Positions 1-8,146 of a stretch of 64,000 nucleotides of DNA are shown here, piece by piece; position 1 is the stretch's first letter, and each line of letters opens with the position of its first letter. Under the pieces are notes generated by a model. That model ran no database searches, was not told the DNA's origin, and worked only from the letters and a program-made list of their open reading frames with translations. A program made the translations under genes and the position numbers. The stretch comes from Gemmatimonadota bacterium (lineage in GTDB: Bacteria > Gemmatimonadota > Gemmatimonadetes > Gemmatimonadales > GWC2-71-9): NCBI GenBank assembly GCA_016713785.1, contig JADJOM010000003.1, positions 620,001 through 684,000 on the forward strand, given 5' to 3'.

Positions 1-445
1 GCGACGAAGTCGGGAGCAGCGGGTGGCCGGCAAACAGCTGACTCGCCGTCAGGGCAAAGAGGCAGGCCGAGATGACACCGACCCCGCGAATCCAGGCGGG
101 GAAGACGGGGGTCACGCTCACCATGAGCAGGGCGGTGGCCCAGAGGGCGGTGCCCGCGGCGAAGGCCGGCACGCTCCCAGCCGGCCCGGCGGCGGTCCCA
201 CCGAGGAGAACCCCCTCGCCGATCGCGAAGACGAGGAAGCCCGCCGCGGCGAGGTCGACGCCCGCCCGGAAGTACTTGAGGGCGAGGAGGGTGGTGCCCG
301 CCACGAGGGCCACGCTGTCGAGGGCCCAGAGGCTCGCCTGGAGGGTGGCGGAGGAGGCGAAAGTGCCGGCGAGGCCGAGGGCGGCGCCCACCAGCAGCCC
401 GGCGGCAGCGAGCCTCGAGAGGAGCCTGTCTGCAGAGGTCATCAT
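1..445 (-). CDS. Hypothetical membrane protein, 3' end cut by the window edge
   Basis: The minus strand is open from an ATG at 445 (a second ATG follows immediately at 442) to base 1 without a stop, giving 148 codons. The product is strongly hydrophobic and Ala/Gly/Leu-rich, with about four membrane segments (for example LLSRLAAAGLLVGAALGLAG near the N-terminus and AFAAGTALWATALLMVSV near residues 90-110). I recognise no family. There is no clear Shine-Dalgarno sequence before 445. Plus-strand open frames over the same bases are rich in Arg/Gly/Glu and look like shadows of this gene. It is followed upstream on the same strand by an almost 400-bp gap, so it is probably its own transcription unit. 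Confidence 0.5.
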   Translation of the reverse strand, partial: MMTSADRLLSRLAAAGLLVGAALGLAGTFASSATLQASLWALDSVALVAGTTLLALKYFRAGVDLAAAGFLVFAIGEGVLLGGTAAGPAGSVPAFAAGTALWATALLMVSVTPVFPAWIRGVGVISACLFALTASQLFAGHPLLPTSS

Positions 446-496
446 GCTCGGGACCGTGGGGGAGAGAGGGGGGAGAGACCCGGGGTCGCACAGTGA

Positions 497-585
497 CCTG
501 ACGCCCGCGTACGACCGGCAGCGCGAGGGCTGTGGACTGTCCGTGGCAGCAACTTACCGCCCGGGCGCTGACAGGTCCATGCGCC
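497..585 (-). repeat. Degenerate attC-like inverted repeat in the 446-833 gap
   Basis: Bases 446-833 hold no credible gene. Within them GACCGGCAGCGC (513-524) faces GCGCTGACAGGTC (565-577), an imperfect inverted repeat with one extra base in the right arm. This is the arrangement seen in the clear attC sites further right. The outer R boxes (consensus RYYYAAC and GTTRRRY) are not recognisable, so if this is an attC site it has decayed. I see no promoter or terminator in the rest of the gap. Confidence 0.35.
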
Positions 586-833
586 AGGGGTGGCGGAGGC
601 CAACGGGACCGCCACGAAGCGCGATGGCGAGCCTGGTGAACGCAGCCGCACCTCTCGGCGGACCCGCGAAGCAGGATAGCCTACATGCTGTACCCTGCAC
701 GACGAGTGGGTGGTCAACAAGCGCCCTCGGCATGCCGGCGGCACATACCGCACCCACGAATGCCCCGAGGTCCTTGCGTCCACCGATCGTCGGGACGCCT
801 GCGGTGATGGAGGAGGCGCGTGAACCGATGGGT

Positions 834-1781
834 TCAGAGACGTGCTCTTCGACCCGCTCCCCCTTGCAGGGCCTTCCGGTAGACGAGGTCAGCGGCGACC
901 AGGTCCTCCATGGCGTGGCCCATGGACTTGAACGCCGTCAGTTCGGTGTCGGAGGCGCGGGCCGCGGCCTTGCCCGACAGGAGATCGCCAAGTTCGGTGC
1001 CCATCGCAGGGTCGAGTCCGGTCAGCTCGCCGCAGCCGGCTGGGGGTGGCTCGAACGCGAGCCGGGATTCCACCACGAGCCTGCCCTGCCGGGCGATCTC
1101 GATGGGCAGTTCACCCCCCGGCGGGGCGTAGCCGACCGAGGTGACGTGAGCGCCGGGGGAGAGCCAGTCGATACTGATGACTGGAGTGCCGGACGAGGTG
1201 CAGAGGCAGACGACGTCGGCCCCGTGCACCGCCTGCTGGAACGACTCACAGGCGTGCGCGCGCGGGTCGGCTGCCGCCAGCGCCTGCGCGTCCGAGAACC
1301 TGCGTGAGGCGATCCGGATCTCGGCGAACGCGCGAACCCGCGGAAGCACCCGCAGGTGGGCCCGGCCCTGCACGCCGGCGCCGATGATGGCCAGCACCCG
1401 GGCGTCCCGTCGCGCCAGGCACCGGGCGGAGATGGCGGCGCAGGCCGCGGTTCTCATGGCGGTGATGTACGATCCGTCCATGACCGCCTGCGGCGTCCCG
1501 GTGGACGGATCAACGAGCGTGATGAGCGCCTGAATCGTCGGCAGGCCGCGGCTGCTGTTGCCGATGAAGGTCGACACGAGCTTGACGGCCATGGGATGGC
1601 CCGGAAGCCACGCCGGCTTGAGGAGCAGGTGGCCGGCGCCCGGGACGCCGACCTCGCTCCGCGGCGGCGACCGGACCCGTCCGTCGCTCAGCGCGAGGAA
1701 GCCGTCCTCGAGGCCCTCCAGGAGCGCGTCCACGTCCAGCAGCGACTGCACCTCGTCCCGGGTCAGCAGCAGCAGCTCCAT
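834..1781 (-). CDS. Ornithine cyclodeaminase / mu-crystallin family NAD(P)-dependent enzyme
   Basis: A 315-aa protein, the usual length for the ornithine cyclodeaminase/mu-crystallin family. The Rossmann motif IIGAGVQGRAHL sits near residue 130, after the family block VDPSTGTPQAVMDGSYITAMRTA. The C-terminal region LTAFKSMGHAMEDLVAADLV matches the family FKSvG-ED-aaA pattern. Members act as ornithine cyclodeaminases, ketimine reductases, alanine dehydrogenases or iminosuccinate reductases; the substrate cannot be read from sequence by eye. It is the last gene of a same-strand group with a TauE/SafE permease and an iron-sulphur serine dehydratase, which suggests an amino-acid catabolic unit. 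The start ATG at 1781 is the first in frame and lies 72 bp after the permease stop. Confidence 0.85.
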   Translation of the reverse strand: MELLLLTRDEVQSLLDVDALLEGLEDGFLALSDGRVRSPPRSEVGVPGAGHLLLKPAWLPGHPMAVKLVSTFIGNSSRGLPTIQALITLVDPSTGTPQAVMDGSYITAMRTAACAAISARCLARRDARVLAIIGAGVQGRAHLRVLPRVRAFAEIRIASRRFSDAQALAAADPRAHACESFQQAVHGADVVCLCTSSGTPVISIDWLSPGAHVTSVGYAPPGGELPIEIARQGRLVVESRLAFEPPPAGCGELTGLDPAMGTELGDLLSGKAAARASDTELTAFKSMGHAMEDLVAADLVYRKALQGGAGRRARL

Positions 1782-1853
1782 GTCAGGCTCCTCCCAGGTC
1801 CGGCTGTCACAGCGGCCGCGGCTCCCAGGTGCACAGGGGGCCCTCGCACCAGG

Positions 1854-2708
1854 CTAGTCGGCGAACGCGGCGCGCAGCATCATGGCGGAGGTGTAGAGTA
1901 TCACCCCGATCACCAGCCACCGCAGGATGTCCAGCGGCAGCTCCTTGACGATGAAGGCCGCGATCAGCACGGCGACCACGCCCGGAATCGCCATTGCCAC
2001 GGCGGCCTTCCGGTTGTACGCCCCCTCCCGAATGAAGCGGATGGAGGCGGGCGGCATGAGGAAGGCGCAGGAACCCATCATGATCGGGAAGGCGACCCTG
2101 GGCGACAGGCCGAGGGCGAACACCAGGGCCATGCACGGCGCGTACAAGCCCACGCCGGCCGTCATCACCGCCCCCAGCAGGCCATTGACCAGGACCGCGA
2201 ACACCAGCTTGCCGCCGTGCAGGCCGATGGCATCCCCCCCGCCCGGTATCCACGCCATGGTCCGGGCCAGCATGAACGCAGCGGTGACCAGAAGGGCAAT
2301 CCCCATCGTCAGCCGGATCCGGCGTTCGGACAGCCGGGCGACAATGCCGGCACCAACGATCGCGCCGACCGCGGCCGAGGCAAGCATGGGCACCAGGGTG
2401 AGCGGCTCGACCTCGATGATGGTGATGAAGATGAGCGCCTGCACCACCACCGGGATGGTGTTGGCGACATTCATCGTCCCGGGAATCAGCCGGTCTTCCG
2501 TCTGCCGGGTGAACTTCAGCAACGCGGTCTGCGGCGCGAACGCTCCGATGCCGAGCACGTCAAAGAAGTTCACGACGAAGCCGATGAGGCCGGTGGTGCC
2601 CCAATTGGCGTCCTCGAGGCTGTGCCTGTGCTTCAGGAGGTCCCTGGTGAAGCCGGTGACGAACCACACGGCGAGGAGTGCGAGCGACACCCAGATGACG
2701 GCAATCAT
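1854..2708 (-). CDS. TauE/SafE family membrane transporter
   Basis: A 284-aa, highly hydrophobic protein with about eight membrane segments. It starts MIAVIWVSLALLAVWFVTG and contains the glycine-rich loop GLIGFVVNFFDVLGIGAF typical of the TauE/SafE (sulfite exporter) family, repeated in pseudo-symmetry in the C-terminal half (LLGAVMTAGVGLYAPCMALV). Family members export sulfite, sulfoacetate or other small organic anions, or import them; the cargo here is not known. It lies between the ornithine-cyclodeaminase-like gene and sdaA on the same strand with short gaps (72 and 51 bp), so the three probably share a transcript. Confidence 0.85.
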   Translation of the reverse strand: MIAVIWVSLALLAVWFVTGFTRDLLKHRHSLEDANWGTTGLIGFVVNFFDVLGIGAFAPQTALLKFTRQTEDRLIPGTMNVANTIPVVVQALIFITIIEVEPLTLVPMLASAAVGAIVGAGIVARLSERRIRLTMGIALLVTAAFMLARTMAWIPGGGDAIGLHGGKLVFAVLVNGLLGAVMTAGVGLYAPCMALVFALGLSPRVAFPIMMGSCAFLMPPASIRFIREGAYNRKAAVAMAIPGVVAVLIAAFIVKELPLDILRWLVIGVILYTSAMMLRAAFAD

Positions 2709-2759
2709 GAGCGGAGCAGAGGAGGGGAGCCCGGTGGGCGCGGCGGCCGGGCGGCCGGC

Positions 2760-4349
2760 CTAGCAGGCCTTGAAGCCGGTCCGGGCCCGCTCGTCTGCGG
2801 CCGTGGCCAGCCGGGCCTCGATCGACTTCGCCGTCGGGGTGATGGCCAATCCGCCGAGGCCGGTGCAGCGCAGGGTGTTGGGAATGGCATCGCCCACCTT
2901 CTTCATGGTCTCGATCACTTCATCCAGCGGAATCAGGTGATCGTAGCCCGACAGGGCCAGGTTGGCACAGGAAATGGCGTTCGTCGCCGCCATCACGTTC
3001 CGGTTGAGACATGGTGCCTCGACCCGATCGGCGATCATGTCACAGATCATGCCCAGCGACGACTGCAGGGCCATCGAGGCCGCCGCCAGCGACTGATCAA
3101 GCGTGCCCTGCTTCAGCTCCACCAGCCCCGCCGCCGCCATGCCGGATCCCGACCCGCATTCCGCCATGCATCCGCCCACCTCGGCCGCGAACGTGGCGTG
3201 GGCGGCGATGAACACGCCGATCAGGCCGGCGGCCAGCATCGCCTTCACCACGTCGTCTGGCGGGAGCCCGAGTACCGTGTTGGTGCCGAGGATGGCCCCG
3301 GGCAGCGCCCCGCACGATCCGGCCGTCGGGGCGGCCACGACCACGCCCATGGAACTCTTGACCTCCATCATGGCCGAGGTGTGGAGGATCACCTGGTTCA
3401 GGACATCGCCTTCCAGCAGCGTCCCCGCCTTCAGGTGGCGCTGAAAACCGAGGGACTGCGCTCCGAGGATCCGGTCGGCGTACGTGGTACCCTGCAGGCC
3501 GCGCGTCATGGAGTGCTGCATGATCGCCACGATGGCGCGCATCTTCTCGAACACCGCGGCCTTCGAGAGGGCCCCGCGCATGCTCTCGTACTCGACCGCC
3601 AGTTCCCACAGCCGCAGTCGCCGCTCCGCGTTGTAGGCGAGCATCTCGGCGCTGGTGATGAAGGGCACGGCGAGATCCTGGCGCGACAGGACCGGAAGGA
3701 CCGGATGGAGTCTCCGGATGAACAGTACGTCGTCCCTGGCCGCGAGCGCGGCGGACAACTCCTCGGACAGGAAGCGAGTGGCTGCCACTTCAATGAATGT
3801 GGCCGTGCCGTGCCGGAGCGCGATCGCGTCGTAGGTGGCCGACCGCTCGAGCAAGGCGAGGACGGCGCCGGGGGAGGTCACGTAGACCAGGGTCACGAAG
3901 AAGTCGCCGGCCATGGACACCGGGGCGCCATCGATCTCGAGGACCTCGATCATGCCGCCACCGGTCGAGATGGCGGTCAATCTCCTGGTGTCGTGCCTGT
4001 TGCGGAGCGTGATCTTGTAGGTGTTGGGATGGGTCGCGCCGATGGGATGGATGGCGATGGTGATGGTGATCCCGGCATCGGCAATGGCCTGCAGGTAGTC
4101 TGGCAGGCGTTCGTCATCGGCCTCCCATCCGAGCAGGCCGCCAAACAGGCCCATGTCCGAGCCCTGGCCCTTGTGGGTCGTGGCCAGCGAGCCGTTGGGG
4201 TCGAACTCGATGTGCACGTCGGTAATGTCGCCGTGCATCAAGTCACGGCACAGTCGGCCAATGCGCAGGGCCGCTGCACAATGGGAGCTGGAGGGGCCCC
4301 GCATGACGGGGCCAATGACGTCGTTGAAGATGCTGGGATACGTCGTCAT
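2760..4349 (-). CDS. sdaA: L-serine ammonia-lyase, iron-sulfur-dependent, single chain
   Basis: Converts L-serine to pyruvate and ammonia using a 4Fe-4S cluster. The 529-aa chain has the beta domain first (SIFNDVIGPVMRGPSSSHC, residues about 5-25) and the alpha domain after it. Cluster and active-site cysteines are visible in APTAGSCGALPG, GGCMAECGSGSGM and EAPCLNRNVMAATNA. The usual SSSHT motif reads SSSHC here. The frame is open further upstream to 4433, but the family N-terminus begins at MTTYPSIFNDV, so I place the start at 4349. It is longer than the E. coli enzyme (about 454 aa), mostly in the beta domain. First gene of the sdaA-tauE-OCD group, so it could supply pyruvate from serine. 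Confidence 0.88.
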   Translation of the reverse strand: MTTYPSIFNDVIGPVMRGPSSSHCAAALRIGRLCRDLMHGDITDVHIEFDPNGSLATTHKGQGSDMGLFGGLLGWEADDERLPDYLQAIADAGITITIAIHPIGATHPNTYKITLRNRHDTRRLTAISTGGGMIEVLEIDGAPVSMAGDFFVTLVYVTSPGAVLALLERSATYDAIALRHGTATFIEVAATRFLSEELSAALAARDDVLFIRRLHPVLPVLSRQDLAVPFITSAEMLAYNAERRLRLWELAVEYESMRGALSKAAVFEKMRAIVAIMQHSMTRGLQGTTYADRILGAQSLGFQRHLKAGTLLEGDVLNQVILHTSAMMEVKSSMGVVVAAPTAGSCGALPGAILGTNTVLGLPPDDVVKAMLAAGLIGVFIAAHATFAAEVGGCMAECGSGSGMAAAGLVELKQGTLDQSLAAASMALQSSLGMICDMIADRVEAPCLNRNVMAATNAISCANLALSGYDHLIPLDEVIETMKKVGDAIPNTLRCTGLGGLAITPTAKSIEARLATAADERARTGFKAC

Positions 4350-4969
4350 GGTGGTCGGCGGGTGGGTGGGCCGGTGAGCGCGCCGCGGAACCTGTGGGGG
4401 CGCGACTTCAACCTGCGTGTATGGAGGTTCCATGGCCGGGGACCGAGCTCCAGCGGCGTGGGTGCCCCGATCGATTGGGGTCCTCGCGGCCCCAGAGCCT
4501 CCGACAAGCTGCAGCCCAGCGGCCCGGCCGGCAAGCCCGCCAGTGCGGTCCTGCGCCGGTCAGCCGGTACCGGTGGGCCGAGGCTGCGCCCCCCTCGACG
4601 GACCGGAGACGAATGCCAGGCGCCCGGGCGCCTGCGTCCGCCCCTGCATGCACCCCTTCGGATCCCGATCAACATCCAGCTGTCCTGCTCGAACGCCGGG
4701 GGCTCCTCACGAAGCGGCCCCGCCGACGGCCGTGCTATCATCCGGGCGTCGTCCCCCCAACCACCACACCCCCGAACGATCTGTGGACGGCAGACTGCAG
4801 AGGCCACTGCAAGACCCGCGACGAGGTGTACTGCCAACCGCCCTGACCGGCCCTGTGACCCATGTACCCGGTCTCAAGTGTTACCTATGTCCCGGGTCGC
4901 TCAGGTGACGCCAGCGCCGATGCCAGTGGATGCGGTAGCGCGAAAGCCCAACCCCTGGCCGCTGAAGTC
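4350..4969. other. Gene-free stretch between sdaA and the cassette array
   Basis: About 620 bp with no credible gene; the open frames here are short, Arg/Pro-rich and mutually overlapping. At 4863-4896 two near-copies of ATGT-CCCGG flank TGTTACCT, which resembles the outer end of some insertion sequences, but no transposase is present. A 13-bp sequence TCAGGTGACGCCA at 4901-4913 recurs at 7437-7449, in both cases just beyond the stop codon of a cassette gene, so it is probably part of related attC-type sites. I see no clear sdaA promoter. Confidence 0.4.
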
Positions 4970-5296
4970 CTAGGGAGCGCGGGCGGCATGAATGCCCGCG
5001 ATGGCCAACGTCAGCAATGCAAGGCCGGAGAGCGCCCACCCCCATAGGCGCAGATGCCAACCGCGTGGGGTGAAGATGTCGTGTCGCGTGAGCGCGCCAT
5101 GGAGTGTCGCTCGCGACCCCTCTTGCTTCGCGGCCGGAGTGAGGTGGGCATAGGACCGCAGAAAGCACCCTGCGGAGCCAGGCCCAAAGGCAAGTAGCGG
5201 CACCCAGATGAACCAAGGCAACGGTGATAGTCCCAGGGTGGTAGTCCATGCGCGAGGGCCTGGCGTCGCGGGCGCAACGCCGGTGTGCGGCGACAT
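4970..5296 (-). CDS. Cassette-encoded small membrane protein, unknown function
   Basis: A 108-aa protein with two hydrophobic segments (LSPLPWFIWVPLLAFGPG near residue 23 and LWGWALSGLALLTLAIAGIH near the C-terminus) joined by a basic loop. I do not recognise a family. The ATG at 5296 lies 24 bp inside the R' box (5321-5327) of the neighbouring attC site, the spacing expected for a cassette gene. The TAG stop at 4970-4972 is followed by sequence shared with another cassette end (TCAGGTGACGCCA on the plus strand), which marks its own poorly conserved attC. Confidence 0.6.
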   Translation of the reverse strand: MSPHTGVAPATPGPRAWTTTLGLSPLPWFIWVPLLAFGPGSAGCFLRSYAHLTPAAKQEGSRATLHGALTRHDIFTPRGWHLRLWGWALSGLALLTLAIAGIHAARAP

Positions 5297-5320
5297 CCGT
5301 CAAGGGGGTGATCGCTATGC

Positions 5321-5446
5321 ACCTAACATCCCCGCCTCAGCTGCAGGGCGCGGCGTGCGTCGATGAACCTACCGGTCCGGTGACGGCCGTGCCAGCCCGC
5401 CCGCGACCTGACGGCCACGCCCTGGCTGCTGCGTGCGGTGGGTACG
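5321..5446 (-). repeat. attC site (R'' box mutated)
   Basis: The left box ACCTAAC (5321-5327) fits RYYYAAC. Arms CAGCTGCAGGGCG (5338-5350) and CGCCCTGGCTGCTG (5418-5431) are complementary apart from one or two unpaired bases. The right box, where GTTAGGC would be expected, reads GGTACGC (5441-5447). The membrane-protein gene 5337-5795 runs into this site. Confidence 0.7.
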
Positions 5447-5795
5447 CCGTGCCCTTCACGCGTCGCCAGGCATGAGCGAGTAGCGCCGGTAGCGCGATCG
5501 CCAGGCCGATCACGGGGTGGGAGATCACGTTCCAGGGATGGAGCGAGCCGGGAAGGCCGACTGCGTCCCATCCATGCCAGGCGACGGCAATGACGAGTAG
5601 ATACGTGGAAAGCCAGCGGGAAAGCCGCGTCTCGGACAGGAGCCCGAAGCCTACGGCGACCACGGAGAGGGCCATCCCCACGTTCCGCGTGAAGAGCGCA
5701 GCCCAGTGATAGTGCTTCATGGGGAGGAGGCCAGCGGCGATCGACCAAACGAGAGCCGTAGAGACGGAGGACAGCGCAAAGAAGGTGACGGCCAC
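5337..5795 (-). CDS. Cassette-encoded membrane protein extended through its attC site
   Basis: A 152-aa frame. Residues 1-117 form a plausible four-helix membrane protein (TFFALSSVSTALVWSIAAG, VGMALSVVAVGFGLL, YLLVIAVAWHGWDAVG, HPVIGLAIALPALLAHAW) with a basic end, WRRVKGTA. At this point the attC R'' box should supply an in-frame TAA stop, as GCC-TAA-C does in intact sites. Here it reads GCG-TAC-C, so translation continues for 35 residues of Ala/Pro/Gly-rich sequence encoded by the attC itself. I infer loss of the stop by point mutation. The function of the membrane part is unknown. The start at 5795 is the first ATG before the hydrophobic region. Confidence 0.6.
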   Translation of the reverse strand: MAVTFFALSSVSTALVWSIAAGLLPMKHYHWAALFTRNVGMALSVVAVGFGLLSETRLSRWLSTYLLVIAVAWHGWDAVGLPGSLHPWNVISHPVIGLAIALPALLAHAWRRVKGTAYPPHAAARAWPSGRGRAGTAVTGPVGSSTHAAPCS

Positions 5796-5936
5796 GACGC
5801 CGGCTGGATCCTGGCGTTCAGGGAGCGGCCTGAGGAGCGCGGCTGGCCGGATCAGTGGGTCGTGGTTCCTGGGCTCAAGCCCCGTCCCCGCATCGCTGTC
5901 AACGTCATGCGGTTGTCAGGCTGCTGATGCAGGTTG

Positions 5937-6908
5937 CTAGGGCCCTCGGCCGGTGCTCCCAGTCACCCCCATCGCCCCGAGCCACGCCTCCACCAGCTCC
6001 GGCCATGCGGTGATGGGCGACGCGGTACGACGCAACCCGAACGCATGTCCCCCCTTCACATACACATGCAGTTCTGCCGGAACGCCCGCCTTCCTGAGGG
6101 CCGAGTAGTAGACGAGTGAATTCTCCACCGGGTCGACGGGATCGTCCTCCGCATGCAGCAGGAAGGTCGGCGGTGTCTCGCTGGTCACCCGAATCTCCGG
6201 GTTCAGCGCGAACCCCCGTTCCCGGATGGCCAGGTGGCCGGGATAGAGCGCCACGGCGAAATCGGGGCGGCAGCTCAGCGTGTCGGCCGCGTCCACGGCC
6301 GGATAGAGCCGCTTGGCAAAATGGGTGCTGAGTGCGGCCACCATGTGGCCCCCGGCCGAAAAGCCCAGCACGCCAACCTTGCGGGGATCGATATGCCATT
6401 CCTGGGCGTGAAGGCGCACAAGCCCCAGGGCGCGCTGGGCGTCCTGCAGCGCCGCCAGGCACTCCCGATAGGGACCGGTCTTGACGCACGGGACCCGGTA
6501 CTTCAACAGCACGCAGGTGATTCCCCTGGACGTCAGCCAGTCACACGCCTCGGTGCCTTCGAGGTCGATGGCCAGCACGTTGTACCCCCCGCCCGGAAAC
6601 ACGACCACCGCGGCGCCGGAGTTCGTGCCCCGGGGAGGGTAGACCGTCAGCGTCGGCCGCGAGACCCGGTCGACGTAGACCCACGGCTTGCCGGCCACCG
6701 GCTTCGGGCGGCCCGCCGCGTCGATCACGGTGCCGGCAATCTCGGGTTTCTCGAGGGGGCGAGCGCCGGGGGCCGTTCCGGGCCATAGTGGCATCTCGGT
6801 CAGCCCCCGCCCTGGCTGCCAGGCAGCCTGCCCCGCGCAGGGAGCGGAAAGCGAAAGCAGTAATGGAAGGACGACGACCCATGAGTGAGGCTGCAGCGCG
6901 CTTGTCAT
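5937..6908 (-). CDS. Secreted alpha/beta-hydrolase (acetylxylan-esterase / BD-FAE-like)
   Basis: A 323-aa protein with an N-terminal signal peptide (WVVVLPLLLSLSAPCAGQA, residues about 9-28). The esterase fold follows: oxyanion motif VVFPGGGYNVL, nucleophile elbow VGVLGFSAGGHM (Ser in GFSAG), acid HAEDDPVDP and histidine YVKGGHAFGL. This pattern is shared by carbohydrate esterases and lipases related to acetylxylan esterase. The product should be exported and hydrolyse an ester on a polysaccharide or small molecule; the substrate is not determined. The open frame extends upstream to 7391, but the sequence there has no protein character and crosses an attC-like site, so I use the ATG at 6908. 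The stop lies in CTAG within GTTGCTAGG, a degenerate R'' box. Confidence 0.82.
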   Translation of the reverse strand: MTSALQPHSWVVVLPLLLSLSAPCAGQAAWQPGRGLTEMPLWPGTAPGARPLEKPEIAGTVIDAAGRPKPVAGKPWVYVDRVSRPTLTVYPPRGTNSGAAVVVFPGGGYNVLAIDLEGTEACDWLTSRGITCVLLKYRVPCVKTGPYRECLAALQDAQRALGLVRLHAQEWHIDPRKVGVLGFSAGGHMVAALSTHFAKRLYPAVDAADTLSCRPDFAVALYPGHLAIRERGFALNPEIRVTSETPPTFLLHAEDDPVDPVENSLVYYSALRKAGVPAELHVYVKGGHAFGLRRTASPITAWPELVEAWLGAMGVTGSTGRGP

Positions 6909-6988
6909 ATGCAAGGCGGCAGCGCGATGACTGGGGCGGGGCAATGTGCGAGCATCTCGCCAGGCTCCTGAAGCGTGTCGATGAAGGC

Positions 6989-7125
6989 GTCTAACACCCG
7001 CGCATGACCTGCGTGGCGCGGCGCGGAACAGGGGACTGTCGGATCCGGACAATTTCACACGCGAAGCCGACGATGTGAATGACCGGACACTGGATGGCCG
7101 CGGCTCCTCCCGGGTCATGGAAGAG
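6989..7125 (-). repeat. attC-like site, right side decayed
   Basis: The left box GTCTAAC (6989-6995) is perfect and is followed by CCGCGCATGACCTGCGTGGC, a left arm nearly identical to those at 13426 and 8533. The expected right arm survives only as GGCCGCGG...GGGTCATG (7096-7119), with no GTTRRRY box. Same orientation as the other sites. Confidence 0.55.
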
Positions 7126-7174
7126 CCCCTGCACAGCGGTTCGTCCGCCAGGGTGACCACAAAGGCCTGCCCGA

Positions 7175-7341
7175 TCATTGATCGTACGCCTGAAAGTCCG
7201 GTGCGGAGAGGACCCGGCGCGCCGTCCGGAGATCCGCCTGCAGCAGGACGGGCCAGACCTCCGGAAAGGTGTAGCGATAGGCGAGGTCGGACCAGGTGAG
7301 AGGGAGCATGTGGATCTGCAAGGAGGAGCCCGAAAAGGGCA
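7175..7341 (-). CDS. Possible small cassette ORF, 55 aa, unknown
   Basis: The frame reads on from sequence that belongs to an attC-like region, so only the last 55 codons from ATG 7341 (or 45 from ATG 7309) are plausible as protein. The composition is normal, with aromatic residues and no Arg/Pro skew (TWSDLAYRYTFPEVWPVLL). It could be a real small cassette gene or the tail of a truncated one. No family recognised. Confidence 0.35.
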
Positions 7342-7388
7342 TGAGGAAGGCTGGACCTACCCGAACGATGCCGCTGCATGACGCCCCG

Positions 7389-7502
7389 CACAGGTGGCAG
7401 GTCGCGGCGCGGTCGCCAGACCGCGTCGGGACACCTTCAGGTGACGCCAATACCACGCCATCCGATGGCCGCGCCAAGGCCACAGAATGCGGTTGCTAGA
7501 CG
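7389..7502 (-). repeat. Probable degenerate attC site
   Basis: The right-hand end reads ATGCGGTTGCTAGAC, close to the ATGCGGTGGTTAGGC end of the good site at 14733-14831. The complement of its TAG is the stop of the downstream-reading gene 7496-7987. GGCCGCGCCAAGGCC (7473-7487) resembles an L arm. The left arm (around 7389-7415, GCAGGTCGCGGCGCGG) pairs only partly and no RYYYAAC box is visible. The 13-bp TCAGGTGACGCCA (7437-7449) is shared with 4901-4913. Confidence 0.4.
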
Positions 7503-7987
7503 ACTCGAGCGCGAGGCCGTCGCGGCACCCATCGGGGTACTGCACGGAGGTAGCCCTCAAAGAGAGGGCCAAACTGCTGACGCAGCACCGGCTCTTCGAA
7601 CCGCACCACTCGCACGTGAAAGGCGAAGGCGATACCAGCCGCGTAGATGAAGGTCGCCGCTGACGACCACAGGAGGCCTTGGCCGACGATGGCCGCCACG
7701 ACGCCGAGATACATCGGGTTGCGTACCCACCGATAGAGGCCACCCTGGACGAGGGTGGTCGGAGCATCCCAGGGCGCGAGGGTGCCACCTCCCGACCAGG
7801 CAAACGCCCAGATCGTGAGGATCAGCAGGAGGGTGCCGACGAGGATCAGCGGCCACCCGAGCCATGGCGTCAGTGCGGTGGCGAAGGGCAGGGCCCACGC
7901 GCCGTGCGCGAGACGGTAAGGGATCACTCCGGCGACCATTCCCGGGAACAGGAGGGTCATCGCCGTCGCGCGCAGCCAAAGCGGCAT
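7496..7987 (-). CDS. Isoprenylcysteine methyltransferase (ICMT/PEMT)-like membrane protein
   Basis: A 163-aa membrane protein. Four hydrophobic segments are followed by LVQGGLYRWVRNPMYLGVVA, the GxYRxxRNPmYxG signature of the ICMT/phospholipid-methyltransferase superfamily that binds S-adenosylmethionine. The end (FEEPVLRQQFGPLFEGYLRAVPRWVP) also fits the family E-xx-L-xx-fG-xx-y-xx-Y-xx-VPR(W/F) pattern. It probably methylates a lipid or thiol at the membrane; the substrate is unknown. The frame extends to 8089, but ATG 7987 lies 19 bp from the attC core at 8006 and gives the family N-terminus, so I use it. The stop TAG is in the R'' box of the degenerate attC at 7389-7502, as usual for cassettes. 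Confidence 0.8.
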   Translation of the reverse strand: MPLWLRATAMTLLFPGMVAGVIPYRLAHGAWALPFATALTPWLGWPLILVGTLLLILTIWAFAWSGGGTLAPWDAPTTLVQGGLYRWVRNPMYLGVVAAIVGQGLLWSSAATFIYAAGIAFAFHVRVVRFEEPVLRQQFGPLFEGYLRAVPRWVPRRPRARVV

Positions 7988-8005
7988 GAAACTCCCCGGT
8001 GAATC

Positions 8006-8130
8006 GTCTAACACCCGCGCATCGGCTGTGGGCAGCGGCAAGTACCGGGAACCTACCTCGCACCGACTGGTGGTGCTAGGCCAGGGCAAAGCGACGGCCG
8101 CGCCCTGACTGCTGCATGCGGTGGTCAGAC
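8006..8130 (-). repeat. attC site
   Basis: Left box GTCTAAC at 8006-8012, right box GTCAGAC at 8124-8130 (one mismatch to GTTRRRY). The outer arms CACCCGCGCATCGGCTG (left) and GCTGCATGCGGTGG (right) are partly complementary. GGCCGCGCCCTG at 8090-8101 resembles the L boxes of its neighbours. Confidence 0.6.
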
Positions 8131-8146
8131 CACTACGTGGGCAGTC

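Noticed and set aside
1356..4973. Very long plus-strand open frame opposite the OCD, tauE and sdaA genes
   Set aside because: Arg/Gly/Pro/His-rich composition without domains; it is the complement of three recognisable minus-strand genes in GC-rich DNA.
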